Part shown: piece by piece, positions 9,838-19,000 of the stretch
Layout: each line of letters opens with the position of its first letter
How positions within the stretch are numbered: the stretch's first letter is position 1
Assembly: GCA_034111045.1 (NCBI GenBank)
Contig: JAWUYA010000005.1
Span: forward strand, 50,505-114,504
Length of the DNA: 64,000 nt
Direction: 5' to 3'
Origin: JALJPB01 sp034111045
Lineage (GTDB): Bacteria > Pseudomonadota > Gammaproteobacteria > Enterobacterales > Alteromonadaceae
Notes under the pieces: model-generated
What the model was told of the DNA's origin: nothing
Databases searched by the model: none
Seen by the model: only the letters and a program-made list of their open reading frames with translations
Program-made: the position numbers and the translations under genes

Positions 9838-10776
9838 TTGAATAAAAAACAAAAAGATAATAAAGATAAACGTAAAATAACGCTAACAGCTCGCGAGGAC
9901 AGTTATTGCATTCGTTTTAATGCTATGGCGAGTCCCTGTGAAGTACTCATTGACACTGATTCAATAACACTGGCCAATACACTTGGCAGAGCTGTTGCTA
10001 ATGAAGTTTGGCGTATTGAAGATAAATACAGTCGTTATTCTTCTTCAAATGTGTGCAGTAATATCAATAGCAGTCACGGTAAACCTGTCGGTATTGATCA
10101 AGAAACGTTTCTTTTACTTAATTTTGCTGAGCAATGTTACCAACTCAGCCATGGCGTTTTTGATATAACTTCAGGAGTATTACGTAAAGCTTGGCGATTT
10201 GATGGTAGTGATAAGCTGCCAACTACAACCCAAGTTAACGCTTGTTTGGCTTATATTGGCTGGCAAAAAGTTACTTATGATCAACACCAAATTACCTTAT
10301 ATAAAGGGATGGAATTAGATTTTGGTGGTATCGGTAAAGAATATGCCGTTGATAAAGCTATAATTATCGTTAAAAGTATCACCACACTTCCGGTGTTGGT
10401 TAATCTTGGTGGTGATTTATCAGCAACGTCGCCTAGACAAAATAACCAAGCTTGGCAAGTTGGCATTGAACACCCTGGATTTTTTAATCACCGTACAGGT
10501 AAACATGAAATAAAAACGGTAATCGTTTCTTTATTAAAAGGCGCTTTAGCAACAAGTGGCGACGCTAATCGTTTTTTATTAAAAGAGGGAAAACGTTATA
10601 GTCATATTTTAAATGCCCAAACAGGCTGGCCCATTGAAAATGCACCACACTCAATTACTGTCGTTGCGCCACAATGTATTCAAGCGGGAATTTTAGCTTC
10701 CTTGTCATTAATGCAGGGCAGTGACGCAGAAACGTTTTTAACGGAGCAGGGGGTGAAGCATTGGGCAATCAGATAA
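9838..10776 (+). CDS. apbE: ApbE-family FAD:protein FMN transferase
   Basis: Transfers FMN from FAD to a Thr or Ser of a target protein, leaving a covalent flavin. In 312 residues it shows the family marks: FDITSGVLRKAW near 115, GGIGKEYAVDKA near 163, NLGGDLSA near 190, ATSGDANRF near 237 and SHILNAQTGWP near 255, the last being the Mg/FAD-binding HxxxxxTG loop. The TTG start has only a weak upstream AAAAGA. No signal peptide or lipobox is visible, unlike typical ApbE lipoproteins, so this copy seems cytoplasmic unless a different start or export route is used. It closes the operon and is followed by a hairpin. Its likely substrate is the neighbouring DUF3570 protein. Confidence 0.9.
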   Translation: MNKKQKDNKDKRKITLTAREDSYCIRFNAMASPCEVLIDTDSITLANTLGRAVANEVWRIEDKYSRYSSSNVCSNINSSHGKPVGIDQETFLLLNFAEQCYQLSHGVFDITSGVLRKAWRFDGSDKLPTTTQVNACLAYIGWQKVTYDQHQITLYKGMELDFGGIGKEYAVDKAIIIVKSITTLPVLVNLGGDLSATSPRQNNQAWQVGIEHPGFFNHRTGKHEIKTVIVSLLKGALATSGDANRFLLKEGKRYSHILNAQTGWPIENAPHSITVVAPQCIQAGILASLSLMQGSDAETFLTEQGVKHWAIR

Positions 10777-10806
10777 ATATATCTCCATCAATATAAAGGA
10801 TAAATT

Positions 10807-10834
10807 GGCTTTTGATTATAAAGCCTATATTTTT
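10807..10834 (+). terminator. Probable terminator of the ApbE operon
   Basis: Stem GGCTTT / AAAGCC with a seven-base loop, followed by TATATTTTT. The stem is short, so confidence is moderate. Confidence 0.6.
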
Positions 10835-11049
10835 ATGGCATCGAATACACCCTCTTGCCTATTGTAACTCAAATCTAGTGCATCAGTTGATCAGTGAAAG
10901 TCCTGCTCAATGTTATTTAAAAACCATCTATAGCAAAGGCTAGCCTTATTCTTCACACTGCCGATAAAAACCTCGTTCACGGTTTTGACTACTTAATCCG
11001 TTGGCAATAACATACAATAAAACAATGTTTCTTCATCGTTGGATTTTCT

Positions 11050-12666
11050 GTGTCACTTAGTCATTTACTTTTTGATAACCGTTTTATTAATAGCTTACCT
11101 AGTGATAAAGAAGAGGGCCTCAACCCACGTCAAGTTTATCATGCCGCCTATTCTTTGGTATTACCTACTCATGTTTGTCAACCTCAGTTAATCGCCGTAT
11201 CTGAAAATGTAGCTGCCATGCTAGGCTTTACTATTACCGACACTAAATCAACTGAGTTTACTCAAGTTTTTAGTGGTAATACCCTAATGGAAGGGATGAA
11301 AAGTTATGCTATGTGTTATGGCGGCCATCAATTTGGTCATTGGGCAGGACAATTAGGCGATGGTAGGGCAATCAACTTAGGTGAAGTAATAACTAAAAAT
11401 AATGGTCACCAAACACTACAACTTAAGGGCGCAGGGCCAACACCGTTCTCTAGAACAGCTGACGGCCTAGCAGTGTTAAGATCTTCTATTCGCGAGTTTC
11501 TCTGCTCTGAGGCTATGTTCTATTTAGGCATCCCAACCACCAGAGCCTTAAGTTTATGTTTGACCGGTGAGCAGGTCATGCGGGATATGTTTTATGATGG
11601 TCGCGCAAAAAATGAACAAGGCGCTGTTGTTTGCCGAGTATCAAGGTCTTTTATGCGTTTTGGTAGTTTTCAACTACCATCAACCCGTGGTGATATTGAG
11701 TTATTAAAAGAGTTGGTTGAGCATTGCATTCGTAGTGACTTTGCTCATTTACTCGAAGATGATCAATTATTTAATCAACAAATCTATTTAAATTGGTTTA
11801 AAGAGGTTTGCCAAAGCACTTGTCAAATGATTGTTCATTGGCAACGTGTTGGTTTTGTTCATGGTGTGATGAATACTGATAATATGTCAATTTTAGGGGA
11901 AACCATTGATTATGGTCCTTATGGTTGGATAGATAACTTTGATCTTAATTGGACACCTAATACCACTGATGCAAATGGCAAACGTTACCGCTTTGGCGCA
12001 CAAGCAGAAATTGGCCAATGGAATTTATTTCAATTAGCGAATGCTATTTATCCTTTGATAAACGAGTCTACACCTCTCGAAGTACTGCTTAATGATTACG
12101 CTGTTGAGTATCAACAGTTATGGCATGAGATGATGCTCAGTAAAGTTGGGCTTAGTTTGCCTTCTGATGTAATAACGACAGATGAAGAGGATGAAAAATT
12201 ACTGCTTGAGTTAGAGGCCTGTATCTCAATTATTGAAATAGATATGACATTATTTTATCGGCAATTAACTAAATTACCTCTGGTAGCTGAGTCGGCTAAA
12301 AGCGAGCGCTGGCTAGCTTTGTTCACTGATTGTTATTATCAACTAGAGCAAGTTGATAGTAATTATATCAAACGTTTTAGTCAATGGCTTGCGCATTATA
12401 TCAGCCGTTCTGAGCAAGACACACTAACGACTGAGCAACGGGTTGAGTTAATGAATAAAACTAACCCGAAATATGTTTTACGCAACTATCTTGCTCAACA
12501 AGCCATCGAGCGTGCTGAGCTAGGCGATTTTAGTGAGTTACATCGGTTGCAAGCATTATTAAAATCTCCTTATCAAGAACAGAACGAGTTTGAAATGTAT
12601 GCTAAAAAACGTCCTGACTGGGCTAAATCAAAAGCAGGTTGTGGCATGCTCTCTTGTAGCTCGTGA
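11050..12666 (+). CDS. selO: SelO-family protein adenylyltransferase (YdiU/UPF0061)
   Basis: Pseudokinase-fold enzyme that transfers AMP from ATP to Ser, Thr or Tyr of target proteins; in E. coli SelO links this to redox stress. The 538 residues exceed the 478 of E. coli YdiU. Visible motifs are GGHQFGHWAGQLGDGRA (about 93-109), LKGAGPTPFSRTADG and the following LRSSIREFL, and HGVMNTDNMSILG (about 273-285), whose Asn/Asp bind metal and ATP. The C terminus CGMLSCSS carries the conserved Cys that is selenocysteine in animal homologues. The start codon is GTG; no strong Shine-Dalgarno is seen. It stands alone, with a LysE-type exporter convergent only 15 bases after its stop. Confidence 0.93.
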   Translation: MSLSHLLFDNRFINSLPSDKEEGLNPRQVYHAAYSLVLPTHVCQPQLIAVSENVAAMLGFTITDTKSTEFTQVFSGNTLMEGMKSYAMCYGGHQFGHWAGQLGDGRAINLGEVITKNNGHQTLQLKGAGPTPFSRTADGLAVLRSSIREFLCSEAMFYLGIPTTRALSLCLTGEQVMRDMFYDGRAKNEQGAVVCRVSRSFMRFGSFQLPSTRGDIELLKELVEHCIRSDFAHLLEDDQLFNQQIYLNWFKEVCQSTCQMIVHWQRVGFVHGVMNTDNMSILGETIDYGPYGWIDNFDLNWTPNTTDANGKRYRFGAQAEIGQWNLFQLANAIYPLINESTPLEVLLNDYAVEYQQLWHEMMLSKVGLSLPSDVITTDEEDEKLLLELEACISIIEIDMTLFYRQLTKLPLVAESAKSERWLALFTDCYYQLEQVDSNYIKRFSQWLAHYISRSEQDTLTTEQRVELMNKTNPKYVLRNYLAQQAIERAELGDFSELHRLQALLKSPYQEQNEFEMYAKKRPDWAKSKAGCGMLSCSS

Positions 12667-12681
12667 ATTTTTAATATTGCA

Positions 12682-13296
12682 TTACTTTAAAGACATAAAT
12701 AAAGAGAGAGCTATACCCCACATAATAAAAGCAACAGTAAAATTAATGGCTCGATGAGTCTTTTCTTTGCTCAACCAGAATGACATCTTAGCTGATAGCA
12801 AAGCTAAAGTGTAAAACCAAGTGATTGAAGCTAGTAGTGTTCCTACCAAAAAGGTCACTTTTTCACTGTCGGCAAATTGGCTGCTGATACTGCCGATAAT
12901 CACCACAGTATCTAAGTAAACATGTGGATTTAATAGTGTCACTGCCAAGGTTGTTATAACAACTACACCAAGGCTTTTAGTCGAGCTTAGTTTACTCGCA
13001 GTCGCCTCTTTTGGTAATAGGCAGTTTTTAAAGAATAGAGCACCATAAAAACTTAAAAACAATATGCCAGCCCAAGTAATTATTTGGTACAGCAATACAT
13101 TAGCATTAATAATGGCGCTGCCACCAAATACACCTATCGACATCAAAACAAAATCGCAAATAATACAAATTGTTGCAGCGATAAAATGATAGTTCTGTTT
13201 AATGCCCTGATTCAAAATAAAAGCATTTTGAGCGCCAATGGGAATGATCATGCCTGCGCCAATAACAAAACCTTTAGCCATTATTATTATGCTCAA
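12682..13296 (-). CDS. LysE/ArgO-family amino acid exporter
   Basis: Inner-membrane exporter of basic amino acids by family. Its 204 residues contain about six hydrophobic segments. The N-terminal GxxxIIPIGAQNAFILNQGIKQ (residues about 13-34) is the ArgO/LysE signature, very like E. coli ArgO. I keep the TTG start at 13296 because GGGAG lies eight bases upstream; the ATG five codons later would be too far from it. Substrate (arginine, lysine or other) cannot be fixed from sequence. It is convergent with selO and divergent from the M28 peptidase gene. Confidence 0.85.
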   Translation of the reverse strand: MSIIIMAKGFVIGAGMIIPIGAQNAFILNQGIKQNYHFIAATICIICDFVLMSIGVFGGSAIINANVLLYQIITWAGILFLSFYGALFFKNCLLPKEATASKLSSTKSLGVVVITTLAVTLLNPHVYLDTVVIIGSISSQFADSEKVTFLVGTLLASITWFYTLALLSAKMSFWLSKEKTHRAINFTVAFIMWGIALSLFMSLK

Positions 13297-13710
13297 CTTA
13301 ATTTCTCCCGCGTTAAGTTACTTTTACTGAAATTTAAGGGCAGCTCTACAATTAAAATTAAATTAATGTATCCAGCGTAAATTATACTTTTATTGTTAAT
13401 CGGTAGTCAGCCATTGAAACCACTCTTCATGGCCAAAATCATTAGGTTATGGTGTCAAGTTAAGCCATTATAATCTGAACATAGACAAAGACAACATGCC
13501 TTATGAATAAATACCGTATTACCAACCTTAATCGCTATTAAAGACAACACACGTGTCAGTAGTTGAGTTTGGTCAAAAGCTTTTGAGTCAAGCTAAGCTT
13601 ACAAAGTAAAAGACGCTTTTCATTTGATAAACTGGTGTTATAAAAAAAATAACGCTAATCTCGGGACAGTTAACATTATCTAAATTAATTAAACAACAAT
13701 AGGAAATATT
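13297..13710. other. Non-coding spacer, argO-like gene to M28 peptidase
   Basis: About 410 bases between divergent genes. I recognise no gene, RNA or clear promoter. The right end carries AGGAA, the ribosome binding site of the peptidase gene. Confidence 0.4.
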
Positions 13711-15390
13711 TTGAATAATAATAAAAATTCATTAGTGACCTTGGGCGCATTGATGCTCGTATTTACTTGTACTGTGGGCGCTTTTGTAAAAAGTGATAAT
13801 TTCAATGAAGCTTACTTGTCTTTTGATGTTGATAAAGTAAAAACTCATGTTAAAACCCTTGCATCTGATGAGTTTGGTGGTCGGGAGCCATCAACCCTTG
13901 GCGAGCAGCTCACCACAAATTTGTTAGTGACTGAATTTAAAAAATTAGGTTTAACCCCAGGAAACGGAGCTAGCTATTTACAAGCTGTGCCTATGGTTTC
14001 GATTACCAGTAAACCTAAAACATCACTTGAAATTGCAGGTGTCGATTTTGAGTATCCTAAAAACTTTGTTGCTAGTTCTAGAAAGACAGAGCCGCAGTTG
14101 AATTTGAATAATTCAGCTTTAGTTTTTATTGGTTATGGTATTAATGCGCCAGAGTATCAATGGAATGATTATCAAGGTGTAGATGTTAAAGGTAAAACGG
14201 TGGTAATTTTGGTGAATGATCCAGGATATGCTACAAAAGACCCTACACTCTTTGAGGGGAATAGCATGACCTATTACGGTCGTTGGATATATAAATACGA
14301 AGAAGCGGCAAGGCAAGGTGCTGCTGCAGCCATTATTGTCCATGAAACAAAACCGGCAAGTTATGGTTGGAATGTTATTAAAAGTAGCTGGACCGGCGCT
14401 CAGTATCACTTGCCTGCCAAAGAGGTTAATGAGCCGGCCATTGATGTTGAAATGTGGATCAGTTACGAAAAAGCTAACGAGCTATTCAAAAAAGCAGGTC
14501 TTGATTTTGAACTAGTCAAACAGCAAGCCGCGCATCGAGGTTTTAAACCATTACCCCTTAATTTAACGGCTTCAATCAAGATAGAAAATGTTATTGTTGA
14601 GTCGACCTCTGATAATGTTATTGCGACTATTAAAGGGTCAAAAACCAGTGATGAGCATGTCGTCTATATGGCACATTGGGATCATCTTGGTTCAATCATT
14701 GTTGACGGTAAAAAAGAAATTTATAACGGTGCTCATGATAACGCCACAGGTACTGCGGGTTTAATACATATTGCTAACGCATTTACAACGTTAAATAAAA
14801 CATCTGATCGATCAATCACCTTTATTGCGGTAACAGCTGAAGAACAAGGACGTTTAGGCTCACGCTATTACGCTAATCATCCCACTATTCCATTAAATAA
14901 AATTGTTGGTTTAGTCAATATGGACAGTTTAGATATCACCGGACTGAAAAAAGATATTACGGTTGTGGGGTTTGGAAAGTCTGATTTAGAAGATTATTTA
15001 GCTGTTGCTGCCAAACGCCAGCAACGAGTATTAACCCCTGAGCAAACGCCTGAACGTGGTTATTATTATCGTTCTGATCATTTTAGTTTAGCAAAGAAAG
15101 GTGTACCTGCACTGAGTGCTGGCGGCGGCTCAATTTTACTCAATGCTGAACAAATTATCATTAATGAAAAAGTAAAAGCCTTAGTTGCTAAATGCTACCA
15201 TCAAATTTGTGATGAATATAATGAGGATTGGAGCTGGGATTCTCTTGTAGCAGAACTACAAATGTTTTTTGAGCTAGGTTATTTATTAGGGAACCCTGAG
15301 GAAGGGCCTGAATATAAAGATCTTCCTGAGTACCCCAATTGGCGTGAAGGTACCGAGTTTAAAAAAAGTAGAGATAACATGATGAAATAA
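13711..15390 (+). CDS. Secreted M28-family zinc aminopeptidase
   Basis: An exported peptidase, probably clipping N-terminal residues of peptides outside the cytoplasm. Of 559 residues, 1-24 look like a signal peptide. A PA-like insert occupies roughly 130-280. The M28 zinc site is complete: H322 (HWDHLG), D343 (HDNATG), E377/E378 (AEEQG, catalytic and ligand), D405 (NMDSLD) and H457 (RSDHFSL). The TTG start at 13711 has AGGAA six to ten bases upstream. A perfect 15-bp stem-loop overlaps the stop codon. Two further peptidase lipoproteins and an M20 peptidase occur in the window, fitting a protein-degrading marine lifestyle. Confidence 0.92.
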   Translation: MNNNKNSLVTLGALMLVFTCTVGAFVKSDNFNEAYLSFDVDKVKTHVKTLASDEFGGREPSTLGEQLTTNLLVTEFKKLGLTPGNGASYLQAVPMVSITSKPKTSLEIAGVDFEYPKNFVASSRKTEPQLNLNNSALVFIGYGINAPEYQWNDYQGVDVKGKTVVILVNDPGYATKDPTLFEGNSMTYYGRWIYKYEEAARQGAAAAIIVHETKPASYGWNVIKSSWTGAQYHLPAKEVNEPAIDVEMWISYEKANELFKKAGLDFELVKQQAAHRGFKPLPLNLTASIKIENVIVESTSDNVIATIKGSKTSDEHVVYMAHWDHLGSIIVDGKKEIYNGAHDNATGTAGLIHIANAFTTLNKTSDRSITFIAVTAEEQGRLGSRYYANHPTIPLNKIVGLVNMDSLDITGLKKDITVVGFGKSDLEDYLAVAAKRQQRVLTPEQTPERGYYYRSDHFSLAKKGVPALSAGGGSILLNAEQIIINEKVKALVAKCYHQICDEYNEDWSWDSLVAELQMFFELGYLLGNPEEGPEYKDLPEYPNWREGTEFKKSRDNMMK

Positions 15391-15407
15391 TTTTTCATCA
15401 TGTTATC
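15373..15407 (+). terminator. Stem-loop over the M28 peptidase stop codon
   Basis: Perfect 15-bp inverted repeat (arms 15373-15387 and 15393-15407) whose left arm is the last coding bases. Only TGTTT follows, so it may be a weak terminator or an mRNA-stabilising 3' hairpin. Confidence 0.55.
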
Positions 15408-15488
15408 TGTTTAAAACCGCTTGTTTTATATTCTATTAATTAGTCTGCGTTAACTATTGTTATTTGGCAAAGTTGACATAGTACTGAG

Positions 15489-15656
15489 ATGTTTATCCAA
15501 ACAGACCTTGGCTTTGAATATGCCAGTAAAGCAGAGTCAGATATTTTGAATTATGTTGAGATGTTTTATAACCGTCAATGTTTGCATTTTTACCGGGGTT
15601 TACAAAAGATCAATGATGATAAAATTAAAAATTGGCTCACTAGATTGTTTGTATAG
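15489..15656 (+). pseudogene. IS3-family transposase (OrfB) C-terminal remnant
   Basis: A 55-codon open stretch whose middle reads ASKAESDILNYVEMFYNRQ then LHFY. This closely follows the IS3 OrfB end (A-x-x-D/A-I-x-x-YIEMFYNRxRLHSxLG). The expected LGYxSP continuation is lost and the rest of OrfB, OrfA and terminal inverted repeats are absent. It is therefore a fossil fragment rather than an active element. It lies in the gap between the M28 peptidase gene and putA. Confidence 0.7.
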
Positions 15657-16005
15657 TCGACCAAGTTAGCTATAAAGACTTGATAGATTAATGCGTTATT
15701 GTTTAGTAAGCTTTCTAATGGATGAACACTTAACTTAGTTTATTTAATATTGCTTTTTATGATACCTCTCATCCTTCGGCATCTTTTCTTGGTCACAGGA
15801 TCGGTGATGGGAATAGGGACAAGTTTATTTTTAATTTTTATGTTATTTTAAGTCAAGGCTAGCTAAGTTCAATTTTTTAAATGTCGAGATTAAAGTGTTT
15901 TCTATGGTTTTATTGCACTTATTCAGTATTTAAATCGGTAAAAAGCCAAAATTAACCAGCACATTCTGTTGTTTACTGTCTAAGATACACGGATAAAATA
16001 TATCG
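15657..16005. other. Non-coding spacer upstream of putA
   Basis: About 350 bases following the IS3 fragment. No gene recognised. It should contain the putA promoter region, but I cannot point to a convincing -35/-10 pair. Confidence 0.4.
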
Positions 16006-16035
16006 TAACTATAACTATAACTATAACTATAACTA
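16006..16035. repeat. Tandem repeat of TAACTA, five copies, before putA
   Basis: Five exact head-to-tail copies of the 6-mer TAACTA, ending about 40 bases upstream of the putA ATG, probably within its 5' untranslated region or promoter. Confidence 0.95.
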
Positions 16036-16076
16036 AATAGTATCAATTGACTATTTACCAATTTTGAGGGCAAAAA

Positions 16077-19000
16077 ATGCTTTTTAATGATTCCTTTTTC
16101 ACTGGCTGTCCAATCCGTCAGAAAATTCGTGAGTTTTATCGTATTGATGAAAATGTAGCGGTAGATCATATTTTACCTGCAGCAGAAGTTAATGTTAGTG
16201 CCAGAAGCCGAGCTTGGGAAAGAGCACGTAAAATGGTATTGAAAATTCGTCAAGACCAATCGGGAAACGGTGCGATAGATGCTCTATTAAACGAATATTC
16301 ACTTTCTAGTGAAGAAGGTGTGGTCCTCATGTGTTTGGCTGAGGCTTTACTACGTGTACCCGACAAGCATACCCAAGACGTTTTAATTCGGGACAAAATT
16401 TCTCAAGGTCAATGGAGTAGTCATCTCGGTAGCAGTGACTCGCTTTTTGTTAATGCCTCTTCATGGGGATTGTTGATCACCGGTTCCATGGTTAATTATG
16501 CCGATAAGCGTAAACAAGATAGTTTTGGTTTATTGAAAAAAACGATTGGCCGATTAGGTGAGCCCGTTATTCGAAAATCGATGAATTTTGCCATGAAAAT
16601 TATGGGCAAGCAGTTTGTTATGGGTGAAACCATTGTTGATGCAACAGAGCGTGCGGCAACGAAAGAACAACAAGGTTATGTATACTCATACGACATGCTC
16701 GGTGAAGGTGCGCGTAACATGAAAGATGCTGACCGCTATTATAAATCTTATCAAGATGCGATTGAAACGATAGGTGCCGTCGCTCTTTCTTCAGGTAAAA
16801 ACGATCCTAGGAAAGTCCCTGGTATTTCTGTCAAACTTTCTGCTATTCATCCACGTTATGAATTTACTGATAAAACACGCGTAATGACTGAAATTGTGCC
16901 AAAACTTAAAGCACTTTGCTTGCAAGCAAAGAGCTACAATATTGGTTTAACGGTTGATGCAGAAGAGTCTGAACGATTAGATATTTCTCTTGATGTTATT
17001 GAAGCGGTATTTAGTGATGATGAATTAGCTGGCTGGGATGGTTTTGGTATGGCATTACAAGCTTATCAAAAACGTGCTTTTTTTGTCGTTGATTGGTTAC
17101 GTGATTTAACCTTGCGTGTAAACCGTAAAATGATGGTACGCTTGGTAAAAGGTGCTTACTGGGACACTGAAATCAAAAATGCTCAAAAAGATGGTCATAT
17201 TGATTTCCCTGTATTTACACGAAAGTCTTCTACTGATGTCTCTTACCATGCTTGTGCCAATAAATTATTAGATTACAGAGATAGTATCTATCCACAATTT
17301 GCAACTCATAATGCCTACACAGCAGCTACTATTGTTGAACTCGCTGGTGATGATAAAGAAGGTTTTGAATTTCAATGTCTACATGGTATGGGCGACTCTT
17401 TATATGATCAAATTGTTAGTGATGAGAGTATTCAATGTCGCATTTATGCTCCTGTAGGTCATCATGAAGATCTACTGGCATACCTAGTTCGTCGCTTGTT
17501 AGAAAATGGCGCCAACTCTTCTTTTGTCAATGCAATTGTTGATGAATCAAAGCCAGTTGAGTCTTTACTTGAAGATCCCGTAGAAAAAACGCAACGTTTG
17601 AAAGAAAAATACAATAAACAAATAATCAAACCTATCGCTCTTTATTACGATAAAGTTGGCGCAGGACGTGATAATTCTAAGGGACTGGACTTAACGGATA
17701 TTAATGAAATCATCCCGTTAAAAATGTCATTAGATAACTGGTTTGTTGATCATTTACTTGATAAAAATGATGTGCCAGAGGGTGCCGATGCGGTATTCAA
17801 CCCAGCTAATCACATTGAAATCATTGGTTTTCACCAACATCATAGTAAAGATGAAATGTTAGCCATGATCGAAACTGCCCAAACGACATTTACATCATGG
17901 TCACAAACTCCTGTATTAGAGCGTGCCGCGTTATTGTGTCGTATTAGCGATATATTAGAACGTCATATGGACGAACTCATAGCTTTGTGTATTAAAGAAG
18001 CAGGTAAAGTTGCCCAAGATGGTATTGATGAAGTGCGAGAAGCCGTTGATTTTTGTCGCTATTACGCAGCTCGTGCAATAGAACTAGCTGATGATGAACG
18101 CCTAGAAGCCCGTGGTGTCGTATTATGTATCAGCCCTTGGAATTTCCCATTAGCGATCTTTTTAGGACAGGTGGCAGCAGCCATTGCGACGGGGAACACC
18201 GTATTAGCAAAACCAGCAGAGCAAACCGGTTTAATTGCCTTGCGCGCTATTGAGTTAATGAAATCTGTTGGTCTACCTGAAGGCGTAGTACAGGCTGTTA
18301 TTGCCCGAGGAAGTCAAGTGGGCAGTATTATTGTGCCTGATAGTAGAATACAAACGGTAATGTTTACGGGCTCTACCGAAACGGGTACTAGAATTTCGCA
18401 AACCTTAGCTGAGCGTGGTGGCGATCAAGTGCCATTTATTGCTGAAACAGGTGGTCAAAATTGCATGATAGTTGACTCAACTGCCTTACCAGAACAAGTG
18501 GTAGATGATGTTATCTCGTCTGGTTTTCAATCAGCAGGTCAACGTTGTTCAGCGTTACGAGTGTTATTCTTACAAGAAGACATTGCCGATAATGTTATTG
18601 CTATGCTAAAAGGTGCATTAGCAGAATTACATGTGGGTAATCCGGAAAAATTAAGCACTGATATTGGTCCTGTGATTGATCAAAAAGCATTAGACGCTCT
18701 TAATGCTCACAGTGAATATATGAAAACTAATGGCAAGTTATTGTATCAATGTGATATCTCTGATGAAGTCTCAGATAATGAACATTTTTTCTTTGCCCCT
18801 AGGCTTTATGAAATTAAAGATATTAGTGTGTTAAAGAAGGAAGTTTTTGGTCCATGTGTTCACATTGTTCGCTTTAAAGGTAATGAGATAGAAGCGGTTG
18901 TAGATAAAATAAACGGCACTGGTTTTGGCTTAACTATGGGTATACACACCCGTATTGAACACCGAGCTTTTGATTTAGCCAAGCTATCGCGTGCCGGAAA

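Noticed and set aside
13084..13380. 98-codon frame opposite the ArgO-like gene
   Set aside because: Overlaps the N-terminal half of a clear exporter gene antisense; Asn/Lys-rich chance frame.
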